A DNA stretch of 64,000 nt from Azoarcus sp. L1K30 (GCF_018122735.1 NZ_JAGRRD010000001.1:768382-832381), one strand, 5' to 3'. Counted from the first letter of the stretch, positions 7,713 to 18,254 are shown. The notes: generated by a model from the sequence alone, not told the origin. Numbers and translations are program-made.

Positions 7713-8894
7713 TCAGAAACTGACCTTGACCGCAGCGGCGGCTCGCAAGGCCTTCAAGCGCGCTTCGTCGATGCTGCGGTCGAGCGCGAGCGCAACCCCC
7801 ATGCGGCGCTGACCTTTGACTTCGGGTTTGCCAAACAGGCGCAGTGCCGTATCCGGCTCGCTCAATGCGGCTGCCAGGTTGCCGAACACGGGGCGGGTCG
7901 AGTCGCCCTCGACCAGGATGACTGCTGATGCGGCCGGGCCGAGCTGGCGAATGGCCGGAATCGGCAGGCCGAGAATGGCGCGCGCGTGAAGGGCAAATTC
8001 GGACAGGTCCTGCGAGATGAGCGTCACCAGTCCGGTGTCGTGTGGGCGGGGGGATACCTCGCTGAACCAGACCTGGTCGCCCTTGATGAAGAGTTCGACG
8101 CCGAACAGGCCGCGGCCCCCGAGCGCCTCGGTGACGGCGAGGGCGATGCGCTCGGATGCAGCCAGTGCCTGCGGGCTCATCGCCTGCGGTTGCCAGGACT
8201 CCTGATAGTCGCCCTTTTCCTGGCGGTGCCCGACGGGCGCACAGAAGGTGGTGCCGCCTGCGTGGCGCACGGTGAGCAGCGTGATCTCGTAGTCGAAATC
8301 GATGAATCCCTCGACGATGACCCGTCCCTTGCCGGCACGACCGCCTTCCTGGGCGTAGTCCCACGCCTTGCGCACGTCGTCTTCGCCTCGAAGCAGACTT
8401 TGACCCTTGCCCGACGAGCTCATGATCGGCTTGACCACGCATGGAAAACCGAGCTGTTCGATCGCTGCGACGTATTCCTCGAAGCTGTCGGCGAAACGGT
8501 AGGGCGAGGTGGGTAAATCGAGTGTTTCTGCCGCGAGACGGCGGATGCCCTCGCGGTTCATCGTCAGTTGGGCTGCGCGCGCGGACGGAATAACGATGTA
8601 GCCTTCGGCCTCGAGCTCCACCAGTGTGGCGGTGGCAATAGCCTCGATCTCGGGCACGATGTAGTGCGGTTTTTCCTGTTCGATGATGGCGCGCAGGGCG
8701 GCCCCGTCGAGCATGCTGACGACGTGGCTGCGATGTGCAACCTGCATCGCCGGCGCGTTGGGATACCGATCGACCGCGATCACTTCGCAGCCGAAACGCT
8801 GCAGTTCGATGACGACTTCCTTGCCGAGTTCGCCTGAGCCGCACAGCAGCACGCGGGTGGCAGTGGGGGAGAGCGGAGTGCCGATACTGGGCAT
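7713..8894 (-). CDS. purT: formate-dependent GAR transformylase
   Basis: 393 residues, ATP-grasp enzyme. PurT makes formyl-GAR from GAR, formate and ATP, a folate-independent alternative to PurN in purine synthesis. The N-terminal pre-ATP-grasp domain begins [20 protein letters not shown] (about 14-33). The ATP-binding part includes [16 protein letters not shown] (about 153-168). The catalytic region has [24 protein letters not shown] (Glu and Asn/Ser metal-ligand area), and the C-terminus has KRRMGVALA-like [12 protein letters not shown]. Length matches the family (about 390-400). It is monocistronic: ettA, 80 bases further upstream, is separated by a hairpin. Cytoplasmic. No frameshift or missing motif was seen. 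Confidence 0.96.
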   Translation of the reverse strand: MPSIGTPLSPTATRVLLCGSGELGKEVVIELQRFGCEVIAVDRYPNAPAMQVAHRSHVVSMLDGAALRAIIEQEKPHYIVPEIEAIATATLVELEAEGYIVIPSARAAQLTMNREGIRRLAAETLDLPTSPYRFADSFEEYVAAIEQLGFPCVVKPIMSSSGKGQSLLRGEDDVRKAWDYAQEGGRAGKGRVIVEGFIDFDYEITLLTVRHAGGTTFCAPVGHRQEKGDYQESWQPQAMSPQALAASERIALAVTEALGGRGLFGVELFIKGDQVWFSEVSPRPHDTGLVTLISQDLSEFALHARAILGLPIPAIRQLGPAASAVILVEGDSTRPVFGNLAAALSEPDTALRLFGKPEVKGQRRMGVALALDRSIDEARLKALRAAAAVKVSF

Positions 8895-8924
8895 TGACGA
8901 GATCCCGTGAGCGGTTGAGAAATG

Positions 8925-8954
8925 CGCAGACCACCGGGTTGGCGGCGGTCTGCG
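8925..8954 (-). terminator. hairpin behind ettA, candidate terminator
   Basis: An 8-base perfect stem (CGCAGACC with GGTCTGCG) lies just after the ettA stop and before purT. The loop is 14 bases and only a short U-poor tail (CATTTCTC on the minus strand) follows, so it may be weak. Confidence 0.4.
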
Positions 8955-8974
8955 AAGGCTGCAGCGAAGTCCGC

Positions 8975-10639
<1,665 letters not shown>

Positions 10640-10759
10640 GGATTTCCGGAAGGGATGGACACGAAACCTTGGAGTCTACCCCAGCTCGCGCCCGCCTCGC
10701 CATTCGCTGGTGCAGGGGCGGGTGGCCGGTGTGGCGTGCCATTCGCGGCAAGGCACTTG

Positions 10760-12010
10760 TCAGGGGCCGGGCCGATACAGTGGTCGGGTGTCGATGCGAC
10801 GCTCGACTTCGTCGATCAGGTCACGGTAGGCGGGGCTGTCCATGGTGCCGAAGCGGCGACGAAACTCAGCCTCGGGGATGAATTCCGGCAAGCCGGACAA
10901 GGGCGGGAGGAGATCGGCGTCTGCCAGAGGCGCTGACAGCAGGCTGTCGATGCGCTGCGGATGGTCGGCAAGCAGCTTGCCGAAGCGTGTGCCGGCCCGG
11001 TCCGCCGCGAGGTCGGCGAAGGAGAATCCGCTGCTGCCACGGGCGTCATCGAGTTCCTTGTAGAGCCCGATGGCGTCTGCGACCGGTTCACCCGCCCAAG
11101 CCGACAATGCGGCGGACACGATGAAATGCTGGGCACTGTCCTCGCGTTGCTGGAGCGTGATGACACGGTAGGGCGGGCGGGGCCAGGCGGCCGCCTCGGG
11201 AATGGCCGTGGCGAGATTCCTGCCCGCAAGATAGCTGGCTAGCACCAGAAGCGCCGCTCGTCGTTGTTCGAGGGCGTCGTCGCCATCCGTCCTGAGCATG
11301 GGCTGCAGGATCTCGCCCAGTGCAAGTTCGCGGTCGCGTGCGCGAAAGCCGAGCAGGGCCGCGAGATTGCGTTGTGCCGCTTCCAGATGGGGGCGTCCTG
11401 CTTCCGGCAGGGCAAGGGTGCGAAAGCGCGACAGCAGCTCGGGTTGCCAGGTGTAGACGAGATCGAGGTGACGCCCGCGGGGGGCGATCACGACGCGGTC
11501 GATGGCACCCTGGACGAGCCGCCAATCCTGTTCATGGCCCCAGAGGCGTGCCGCAACGTCCAGTGCGGGCACGACCAGGTGCGGCGGAATCGTCAGCCTG
11601 CCGACGCGCAATGTGCTCAGTGCCATGCTGCCGTTGGCGGCGCTCAGCACTGCCTCCAGATTGACATGGCGCGACACGGCCGAAATCTTCAGCGGCAGGC
11701 TGACCCGCAGTGCGGCGGTCGTATCCGTGACGGTAAAACTTGCACGACCGTTGCCGAATCGCGTTGCGAGATGATTACTGCCGGTGTCGACGAGAGCGAC
11801 CGGGATCGACACCTTGCGCGTCTGACCGCCTCGCAACTGCCGGGGATCGTTGAGCCGGAAGAGGCGCTTTGCGTCGGCGATGGCGGTGGGCGAGATGGTT
11901 TCCGGACGACGGACCAGGGCGTCTGCGTCGGTGGCGAGAAAGACGATCCCGGCAGCCGAAATCGCGACCACGGCAATCGCTACCGCAAGGTACAGCAAGA
12001 ACCTTCGCAT
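10760..12010 (-). CDS. membrane-anchored hypothetical protein
   Basis: 416 residues from ATG 12010 (MRRFLLYLAVAIAVVAISAA): one N-terminal membrane helix, then an extracytoplasmic region with no motif that I recognise. The first third contains a phrase about residues 25-55 (RRPETISPTAIADAKRLFRL) reminiscent of proteins conserved in Rhodocyclales without assigned function. The C-terminal part is helical, Ala- and Leu-rich (LVLASYLAGRNLATAIPEAA). No cysteine pairs, metal motif or enzyme signature was found. The frame is open upstream of the chosen ATG, but that segment lacks hydrophobicity and overlaps the glutathione peroxidase gene. Gene order: gpx, this gene, ettA, all leftwards. Confidence 0.8.
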   Translation of the reverse strand: MRRFLLYLAVAIAVVAISAAGIVFLATDADALVRRPETISPTAIADAKRLFRLNDPRQLRGGQTRKVSIPVALVDTGSNHLATRFGNGRASFTVTDTTAALRVSLPLKISAVSRHVNLEAVLSAANGSMALSTLRVGRLTIPPHLVVPALDVAARLWGHEQDWRLVQGAIDRVVIAPRGRHLDLVYTWQPELLSRFRTLALPEAGRPHLEAAQRNLAALLGFRARDRELALGEILQPMLRTDGDDALEQRRAALLVLASYLAGRNLATAIPEAAAWPRPPYRVITLQQREDSAQHFIVSAALSAWAGEPVADAIGLYKELDDARGSSGFSFADLAADRAGTRFGKLLADHPQRIDSLLSAPLADADLLPPLSGLPEFIPEAEFRRRFGTMDSPAYRDLIDEVERRIDTRPLYRPGP

Positions 12011-12062
12011 GGCCGTTATAGAAGGGTGTGCCGAGCGTCGGTGGCATGCAAGGCCAAGTACA

Positions 12063-12551
12063 TCACGCATCGAGCAGGCGTTCGATATCCTGCGCCAGCG
12101 CCGCGGGCGAGGTCGTCGGGGCGTAACGTTGGACGACATTGCCGTCGCGATCGAGCAGGAACTTGGTGAAGTTCCATTTGATCGATTCGCTGCCCAGCAC
12201 GCCGCGCGCATTCTCCTTCAGCCAGGTGAACAGCGGGTGGGCGTTCGCACCGTTGACGTCGATCCTGGCGAACATCGGAAAGCTCACGCCATAGTTCTTT
12301 TCGCAGAAGGCGGCAATTTCGGCGCTATCGCCCGGCTCCTGGGCGCCGAACTGATTGCACGGGAAGCCCAGTACCGCGAAGCCGCGCGCCGCGTAATCCT
12401 TGTACAGTTGTTCGAGTCCGGCGTACTGGGGGGTGAAGCCACATTGGCTGGCCGTGTTGACGACGAGCAATACCTTGCCCGCGTAGGTGCCGAAGGAGGT
12501 TGCCCTGCCGTCGAGGGTATGAAGGACAGTTTCGTGGATGGCAGTATTCAC
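12063..12551 (-). CDS. glutathione peroxidase family protein
   Basis: 162 residues, thioredoxin-fold peroxidase that reduces hydroperoxides. The catalytic block is VVNTASQCGFTPQY with Cys37 (a cysteine, not selenocysteine, enzyme). The conserved GFPCNQFGAQEPG supplies the resolving-region cysteine and Gln, and KWNFTKFLLDRDG supplies Trp/Asn of the catalytic tetrad. Such bacterial proteins often use thioredoxin rather than glutathione as reductant, so the reductant is uncertain. It lies between the GGDEF-EAL gene and the hypothetical membrane protein on the same strand, with gaps of about 50 bases, so it could be part of a longer transcript. Confidence 0.93.
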   Translation of the reverse strand: MNTAIHETVLHTLDGRATSFGTYAGKVLLVVNTASQCGFTPQYAGLEQLYKDYAARGFAVLGFPCNQFGAQEPGDSAEIAAFCEKNYGVSFPMFARIDVNGANAHPLFTWLKENARGVLGSESIKWNFTKFLLDRDGNVVQRYAPTTSPAALAQDIERLLDA

Positions 12552-12606
12552 GGCCGCGCTCCTGCGACTTGGGATGCGCGGAGTGTGTCGTGAGCGCGTG
12601 CCGCGG

Positions 12607-15270
12607 TCAAATGCCGGAGAGCCTGCCCTTGAGGGGCACGACCGGTGCCGTCGGCAGGCCGGATCTGCGGGCGGCCAGTTTCAGCTCGAAATCGGCAGCG
12701 GTGATCGGGCGGCCGAAAAGGTAGCCCTGCAATTGATCGCAGCCGTGGGCATGCAGGAAGTCGCGCTGCGCGTCGGTCTCGACGCCTTCGGCGACCACCT
12801 TCATGCCCAGGCTGTGGGCCAGGGCGATGACGGCGGCGGCGATCTTGCCGTCGGCGTTTTCGCGGTGGATGTCGTTTACGAAGCTGCGGTCGATCTTCAG
12901 GATGTTCACGCTGAACTGCTTCAGGTAGGCGAGTGACGAATAGCCGGTGCCGAAATCGTCGATCGAGAGATCGATACCCATGCTGCGCAATGCACTCAAC
13001 GTCTCGATAGTGCGGTCGACGTCGCGCATCAGCATGGTCTCGGTCAGTTCGAGTCCGAGCAGCCCCGCAGGCAGCTTGGCCTCGGCAAGGACATCCTCGA
13101 CCAGGAACGCCAGTTGGCGGTTCATGAATTGCTGCGCCGACAGGTTCACCGCCACAGGTACCGGCATCAGACCGGCATCGCGCCAGGCCTTCAGTTGGCG
13201 GCAGGCTTCCCGCAGCACCCACTCGCCAATCGGTACGATCAGGCCCGATTCTTCGGCGACCGGCACGAAGCGCCCAGGGGCGATAAGCCCGAGCTCAGGG
13301 TGGCGCCAGCGCAGCAGGGCCTCGGCACCGACCAGATTTCCGGTTTCGGTGCACACCTTGGGTTGATAGTGCAGTTCAAGCTCGCCACGATCGAGGGCGC
13401 CGCGCAACTGATTTTCGAGCAGGAGGTCGCCGAGCGATGCCGAATTCATGTCAGCCGAATAGAACTGGAAGGCGTTGCGGCCTTCGGCCTTGGCGCGGTA
13501 CATCGCCGCGTCAGCGTTGCGCAGCAGTTCAGCAGGGGTGCGCCCGTCGCCGTCGAAGATGGCGATGCCGACACTGGCCGTCACCCGGATCTCGTGCTCG
13601 CCCAGGAGGTAGGGACGGCTCACGCTCGCAAGCAGCTTGCGGGCGATGTTTGCTGCGTCGTGAGGGTGGGCGATCTCGGGTATGACGATGACGAACTCGT
13701 CGCTCCCCGGACGGGCGACGGTATCGCTTTCGCGCACTTGGGACTGACAGCGCAGGGCCACCTGTTGCAGCAATCCGTCGCCGAGGTCGTGCCCGAGCGA
13801 GTCGTTGATGGTCTTGAACCTGTCCAGATTAAGCAGCAGCACGGCGGTGTGGCTGTTCGAACGGCGCGCCTGCAGGATGGCCTGCTCGATGCGGTCCTGG
13901 AGCAGCGCTCGATTGGGCAGGTTGGTAAGCGTGTCGTGATGGGCGAGGTGATGGATGCGGGCCTCGGCCTTCTTGCGTTCAGTGATGTCGGAGAACAGTC
14001 CTATGAAATGGTTGGGCTTGCCGGCTTCGCCCTTGACCGCGGTGATCGACAGCCATTCGGGATAGATCTCGCCGGACTTGCGCCGATTCCAGATTTCGCC
14101 CTGCCATTGTCCGCGCCGATCCAGCGTGCGCCACATGTCGCGGTAGAAATTGTCCGCCTGGCGGCCCGATTTGAGCATGGCAGGCGAGTGGCCGAGCATT
14201 TCCGCGGCGGCGTAGCCTGTAATCTCGCTGAAAGCGGGGTTGGTCGCCTCGATCCTGCCCCGGCCATCGGTGATCAGCATGCCTTCGGAGGCGTTTGTAA
14301 ACACCGTGGCGTAGAGCTTGAGGTCGCTTTGGGTACGATCCAGTGCGGCGATGCGCTCCTCGAGCTGACGGTTCGCCAGCGCCAGGTCACTCGAGGTGCG
14401 CGCGAGCCGCATCATGGCCAGTGCGAGATAGCCCGCCAGCACCAGTGCCAGCACATAGAGGCTGAGCCGATAGTCGTGTGCCTTGCGCGAGGCGCGCTGG
14501 TAGCCTTCGGCGTAGGTGCCTGCAAGCTCCTCGCTGAGTCTTGCGGTCGGCATCGCGAGCGTCTCCCGCGTGACCGTATCGATGATGCGTTTGCGCTCGA
14601 GGACCACTCTGCCGTGCATGAGCACGTTGCGGAAGCGTTCGCGGTAGCTGCCCTGTATGCTCGCCAACTGGCGTTCAAGCTCGACTAGCTTCTGCTCGAG
14701 CCGGTTTCCAAACGCGTCATCCGTGGCATGGGCATGCGTCATCACGCCGCGCACGAAGATGCCGATCGGACGCGTCAGCGCAATGGGCGCGTTGGGGTCG
14801 TCCACCAGGCGGTCGGTGGCCAGTGGAAGGTAGGCGAGCGAGTTTCGCAGCACGGAATGTTCGCGCTTGAACAGGTCAATCTGTTGAGCTTTGTTGTGCA
14901 GCACGGACTGATATTCGGCAACCTTCTCCAGTACGAGCCGCCTGTCGTTGGGAGCGAGAAAATCCGGCGCCTGGGCGAGTTCGGAGATGTCCTGCTGCAG
15001 GGCATTGACCGCTGCAACGATGGTGTCGAAGTCGGTTTGCAGTCCGACGCGGTTGGCCAGTACGGCAGCGTTCAGCTCGGCGTCGGCCTGGCGCAGCAGC
15101 CTGATTTCACGACCGTAATGTTCGTGCGCCTGGGCAGAGACGGCATCCGCGTTCAGAAACAGCCAGCTCAACAGGCTGACGGCGATGGCAATGGCAGACA
15201 GCGTCCATCGGAGTCCGCCGCGCGAGAAACCGATCATGCCCAGCCGCGGACGGGCGGCAGGTCGCGTCAC
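12607..15270 (-). CDS. DAHL-PAS-GGDEF-EAL membrane sensor, probable c-di-GMP phosphodiesterase
   Basis: 887 residues. Order: membrane helix (about 21-39), an all-helical extracytoplasmic sensor resembling the DAHL domain (about 50-265), a second helix (about 268-288), PAS (about 310-430, ends DITERKKAE), a GGDEF domain (about 436-605) and an EAL domain (about 615-870). The EAL domain keeps its catalytic set: EAL at 650-652, NLSAQQF, LTETMLM, DDFGTGYSSL, LKIDRSF, AEGVET and QGYLFGRPI. The GGDEF domain is altered: the active-site loop reads GSDEF (522-526), and the usual metal-binding first Asp of DxD is Asn481 (NLDRFKTIND). I therefore infer breakdown of c-di-GMP rather than synthesis. Its start overlaps the stop of the cytochrome c peroxidase gene by 4 bases. 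Confidence 0.9.
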   Translation of the reverse strand: MTRPAARPRLGMIGFSRGGLRWTLSAIAIAVSLLSWLFLNADAVSAQAHEHYGREIRLLRQADAELNAAVLANRVGLQTDFDTIVAAVNALQQDISELAQAPDFLAPNDRRLVLEKVAEYQSVLHNKAQQIDLFKREHSVLRNSLAYLPLATDRLVDDPNAPIALTRPIGIFVRGVMTHAHATDDAFGNRLEQKLVELERQLASIQGSYRERFRNVLMHGRVVLERKRIIDTVTRETLAMPTARLSEELAGTYAEGYQRASRKAHDYRLSLYVLALVLAGYLALAMMRLARTSSDLALANRQLEERIAALDRTQSDLKLYATVFTNASEGMLITDGRGRIEATNPAFSEITGYAAAEMLGHSPAMLKSGRQADNFYRDMWRTLDRRGQWQGEIWNRRKSGEIYPEWLSITAVKGEAGKPNHFIGLFSDITERKKAEARIHHLAHHDTLTNLPNRALLQDRIEQAILQARRSNSHTAVLLLNLDRFKTINDSLGHDLGDGLLQQVALRCQSQVRESDTVARPGSDEFVIVIPEIAHPHDAANIARKLLASVSRPYLLGEHEIRVTASVGIAIFDGDGRTPAELLRNADAAMYRAKAEGRNAFQFYSADMNSASLGDLLLENQLRGALDRGELELHYQPKVCTETGNLVGAEALLRWRHPELGLIAPGRFVPVAEESGLIVPIGEWVLREACRQLKAWRDAGLMPVPVAVNLSAQQFMNRQLAFLVEDVLAEAKLPAGLLGLELTETMLMRDVDRTIETLSALRSMGIDLSIDDFGTGYSSLAYLKQFSVNILKIDRSFVNDIHRENADGKIAAAVIALAHSLGMKVVAEGVETDAQRDFLHAHGCDQLQGYLFGRPITAADFELKLAARRSGLPTAPVVPLKGRLSGI

Positions 15271-16298
15271 TTGAGCGGCTCCCCGCGATACTCACCCGTC
15301 AGGGTGGAGAGAAACGCCACGAGCAGGCGCTTGTCTTCCGCCGATAATTCACGCCCGAGCTGATAGCGGGCCATGATCTCGACCGCTTCATCGAGTTGAG
15401 TCACGCTTCCATCGTGAAAGTACGGCGCGGTCAGGGCAACATTGCGCAGGCTTGGCACCTTGAACACATGGCGGTCTTCCATTCGTCCGGTGACGTTGAA
15501 ACGTCCAAGATCGCTTGGTGTGCTCGTTCCCCGGCTGGCGAAATAGTCGCCCATCACGCCAAATCGTTGAAACAGGTTGCCGCCGATGTTGGCGCCCTGA
15601 TGGCAGCTTGCACAGCCGAGATTCTTGAACCGGTTGTAGCCCTCGATCTGCTCGGGATTGAGGGCGCCAGCTTCGCCGCGAAGGTACCTGTCGAAAGGCG
15701 CGTTCGGGGTCAGCAGCGTTTCCTCGAAACGGGCGATGGCGTCCGCGATGGTTTCGCCGCTGATACCTTGAGGGTAGGCACGCGCGAAACGCGCGCGATA
15801 GTCTTCCCGGCGCTGCAAGCGCGCGACGATTTCATCCCAGTTCGAATTCATTTCCACCGGATTGTGCACAGGGCCACGAACCTGCTCCTTGAGCGTCGTG
15901 GCGCGGCCGTCCCAGAACTGCACGAAATTGAGGCTGGCATTGAATACGGTGGGCGCGTTGATCGTTCCGGTCGCTCCGCCTACCCCTTTCGAGCGAGGCA
16001 GATTGTCGGCCCCTGCACGATCCAGGGGGTGACAGCTTGCGCACGAAATCGAGTAATCGCTCGATAGCAGTGGGTCGCGAAAGAGCTGCTCGCCCAATGC
16101 GACGCGATCCGGGTCGGACTCACGCTGGTGGGTCGGCAGCGGCGCCAGAGGCTCTTCTCGCCGGATGGCATCGGCCATGACCAGCTGTGCAAGGCTGTGG
16201 GGGGCCTGTGGCGGTTCACGCCAGCTCAAGACGACCAGAACCGCTGCGAAGGCAGTCAAGAGTGCAGCTAGTACGAAATTAGGCGTATTCCCGTTCAC
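15267..16298 (-). CDS. di-haem cytochrome c peroxidase family protein
   Basis: 343 residues beginning at a GTG (16298). An N-terminal hydrophobic signal or anchor (LAALLTAFAAVLVVLSW, about 9-25) exports it to the periplasm. Two CxxCH haem motifs are seen: CASCHPLDRAG (about 90) and CASCHQGANIGG (about 220). The CcpA/MauG family region GDYFASRGTSTPSDLGRFNV and HVFKVPSLRNVALTAPYFHDGS is well conserved. The family mostly reduces hydrogen peroxide with electrons from c-type cytochromes, but MauG-like enzymes oxidise protein substrates. It is first in a two-gene operon with the GGDEF-EAL gene (4-base overlap). An FNR-type box lies about 40 bases upstream. No good ribosome binding site precedes the GTG. 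Confidence 0.92.
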   Translation of the reverse strand: MNGNTPNFVLAALLTAFAAVLVVLSWREPPQAPHSLAQLVMADAIRREEPLAPLPTHQRESDPDRVALGEQLFRDPLLSSDYSISCASCHPLDRAGADNLPRSKGVGGATGTINAPTVFNASLNFVQFWDGRATTLKEQVRGPVHNPVEMNSNWDEIVARLQRREDYRARFARAYPQGISGETIADAIARFEETLLTPNAPFDRYLRGEAGALNPEQIEGYNRFKNLGCASCHQGANIGGNLFQRFGVMGDYFASRGTSTPSDLGRFNVTGRMEDRHVFKVPSLRNVALTAPYFHDGSVTQLDEAVEIMARYQLGRELSAEDKRLLVAFLSTLTGEYRGEPLK

Positions 16299-16331
16299 GC
16301 CGGCATTCTAGTGACACTTAATCGACGACGC

Positions 16332-16345
16332 TTGATTTGGGTCAA
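16332..16345 (-). promoter_or_regulatory. FNR/ANR-type box upstream of cytochrome c peroxidase
   Basis: TTGACCCAAATCAA on the minus strand matches TTGAT-N4-ATCAA at 9 of 10 fixed positions. A TAGAAT -10-like hexamer (16305-16310, minus) lies where a class II site (centre near -41) would require it. This implies oxygen-responsive activation of the peroxidase operon. Confidence 0.65.
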
Positions 16346-16396
16346 AGAAGTTTGGATCTGGTCGGCGTAGGGAAATGATGATTGACTAGAATGAGT

Positions 16397-16428
16397 CGTC
16401 CCGGTGCGGCCTCGCATTCACCGGGACG
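16397..16428 (-). terminator. hairpin behind fpr, candidate terminator
   Basis: A perfect 10-base GC-rich stem (CGTCCCGGTG with CACCGGGACG) and a 12-base loop sit between the fpr stop and the peroxidase promoter. No T-run follows on either strand, so it may act as a weak or Rho-assisted terminator or only stabilise the mRNA end. Confidence 0.4.
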
Positions 16429-16453
16429 GATTTGATCGACGGTTCGATCCTGA

Positions 16454-17230
16454 TCAGCGTTCCACGAAGGCGCGCTCGATCACGTAATCACCAGGCTCGC
16501 CGATCCGTTTCGAGATCTGGAATCCCGCTTCGTCCAGCAGTGTGCAGCAGTCCTTGAGCATCGACGGACTGCCGCAGATCATCGCGCGATCGAGTGCTGG
16601 ATCCAGCGCCGGAAGGTCGCAGTCGGCGAGCAGCTTTCCAGAGCGGATCAGATCCGTCAGGCGGCCATTGTTTCGGAAAGGCTCGCGGGTCACGGTCGGG
16701 TAATAGACCAGCTTCTCACGCACGGCGTCCCCAAACCACGGATTTTGCGGCAAGGTCTGCTCGATGAAGTCCGCGTAGGCCAGCTCGGAGATATGGCGCA
16801 CACCGTGGATCAGCACGATGCGTTCGAAACGTTCGTAGGTCTCAGGATCCTGGATGACGCTGATGAAGGGCGCCAGCCCGGTGCCCGTCGACATCAGGTA
16901 CAGGTTGCGGCCGGGTCGCAGGTCGTGCAGTACGAGCGTACCGGTGGGCTTCTTGCTCACCACGATCGGGTCGCCTTCGCGCAGATGCTGCAGGCGTGAC
17001 GTCAGCGGCCCGTTCGGAACCTTGATGCTGAAGAACTCGAGGTGCTCCTCGTAGTTGGGGCTGGCGATGCTGTAGGCGCGCGTCAAGGGACGGCCATCGA
17101 GTTCGAGTCCGATCAGTACGAACTGACCGTTTTCGAAACGCAGTCCGGGGTTACGGGTCGTGCGAAAACTGAACAGGGAGTCGTTCCAGTGATGGACGCT
17201 GAGGACACGCTCTTCATTCAGGTTGCTCAT
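16454..17230 (-). CDS. fpr: ferredoxin--NADP reductase
   Basis: 258 residues, FAD flavoprotein moving electrons between NADPH and ferredoxin or flavodoxin in the cytoplasm. The FAD-binding motif RAYSIASPNYEEHLEFF (about 51-67) is followed by the NADP-binding half with STGTGLAPFISVI (about 114-126) and ICGSPSMLKD. The C-terminus is AFVER, the bacterial subclass ending in a charged residue rather than a stacking aromatic one. Length is typical for Azotobacter/Pseudomonas-like Fpr. It is divergent from a LysR regulator 97 bases away, the arrangement of fprA-finR in pseudomonads, so redox or superoxide-linked control by that neighbour is a reasonable inference. Confidence 0.94.
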   Translation of the reverse strand: MSNLNEERVLSVHHWNDSLFSFRTTRNPGLRFENGQFVLIGLELDGRPLTRAYSIASPNYEEHLEFFSIKVPNGPLTSRLQHLREGDPIVVSKKPTGTLVLHDLRPGRNLYLMSTGTGLAPFISVIQDPETYERFERIVLIHGVRHISELAYADFIEQTLPQNPWFGDAVREKLVYYPTVTREPFRNNGRLTDLIRSGKLLADCDLPALDPALDRAMICGSPSMLKDCCTLLDEAGFQISKRIGEPGDYVIERAFVER

Positions 17231-17327
17231 GTTGCGCTCGCTATGTGCAGGTTGATGGGCAAAGTTTATCGAGCTTGCCTAACCTGATTGGTGGATAATT
17301 CAGCTAAGACTTACCTGTTTTGTAAAT

Positions 17328-18254
17328 ATGAAGTACACCTTGCGACAGATCGAGGCATTCGTGGCCATCGCCCGCAGCGACAACGTGTCGCGTGCGGCGG
17401 AGGCGCTCAATCTGTCGCAATCGGCGACCAGTGCGGCACTTGCGGAGCTCGAGGGCCAGTTTGGACAGCAGCTCTTCGATCGCCATGGTCGGCGTCTGCA
17501 CCTGAACGAGCAGGGGCGATTGCTGCTGCCACGGGCAGTCGAACTGCTCGATCGTGCCGAGGAAGTCGAGGCTTTGCTGCGCGGAGAGCGCGGCCTCGGA
17601 AGCCTGCGTGTCGGCGCGACACTCACCATCGGCAACTATCTGCTGCCACTGATCGTGGCGGGGTTTCTGCAGCGCCACCCGGAAAGTCATGTGCAGCTGC
17701 AGGTGCACAACACGGCCAATGTGGTGGACCAGCTGGTTCATCACGAAATCGATCTGGGTCTGGTCGAAGGCAAGGTGCTGGATCGCGAGATCGAAGTTGA
17801 ACCTTGGGTGGATGACGAACTGGTGGTGTTCTGTGCGCCGTCGCATCCACTGGCCCGACGGACGGTGGCGAGCGTGGCCGAGATCGCCGCCGAGCCGATG
17901 ATCCTGCGCGAGCGTGGTTCCGGCACCCGCGAAACCCTCGAGCAGGCATTGCGGCACTGGACCGGGGGCCTTCGCGTGCAGCTCGAACTCGAACACACGG
18001 AAGCGATCAAGCGCGCCGTCGAGAGCGGTCTGGGCATCGGCTGCATCTCACGCCTCGCACTGCGCGATGCGTTCCGGCGTGGAAGTCTGGTGGCGGTCGA
18101 GACCCCCGAGCTGGATCTGCGCCGGCGTTTTCAGTTCATCTGGCGCCGGGGCAAGTACCATACTGCAGCCATTCGCACCTTTCTCGACGATTGTCGTGCG
18201 CTGACCGCCGGGGTACGGCAGAGTCACGAGATTCCGCTGCCGGCGGTGCCCTGA
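17328..18254 (+). CDS. LysR family regulator, FinR-like, divergent from fpr
   Basis: 308 residues. An N-terminal winged helix-turn-helix (MKYTLRQIEAFVAIARSDNV ... AAEALNLSQSATSAALAELE, about 1-60) is followed by a LysR substrate-binding domain (about 90-300; GSLRVGATLTIGNYLLP). The neighbour on the other strand is fpr, as for FinR of Pseudomonas, which activates fprA under oxidative stress. The N-terminal sequence also resembles that branch of LysR proteins. I call it FinR-like, not FinR, because sequence comparison beyond memory was not possible. The 97-base shared upstream region must carry both promoters and the operator; no single T-N11-A box stands out. Confidence 0.85.
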   Translation: MKYTLRQIEAFVAIARSDNVSRAAEALNLSQSATSAALAELEGQFGQQLFDRHGRRLHLNEQGRLLLPRAVELLDRAEEVEALLRGERGLGSLRVGATLTIGNYLLPLIVAGFLQRHPESHVQLQVHNTANVVDQLVHHEIDLGLVEGKVLDREIEVEPWVDDELVVFCAPSHPLARRTVASVAEIAAEPMILRERGSGTRETLEQALRHWTGGLRVQLELEHTEAIKRAVESGLGIGCISRLALRDAFRRGSLVAVETPELDLRRRFQFIWRRGKYHTAAIRTFLDDCRALTAGVRQSHEIPLPAVP

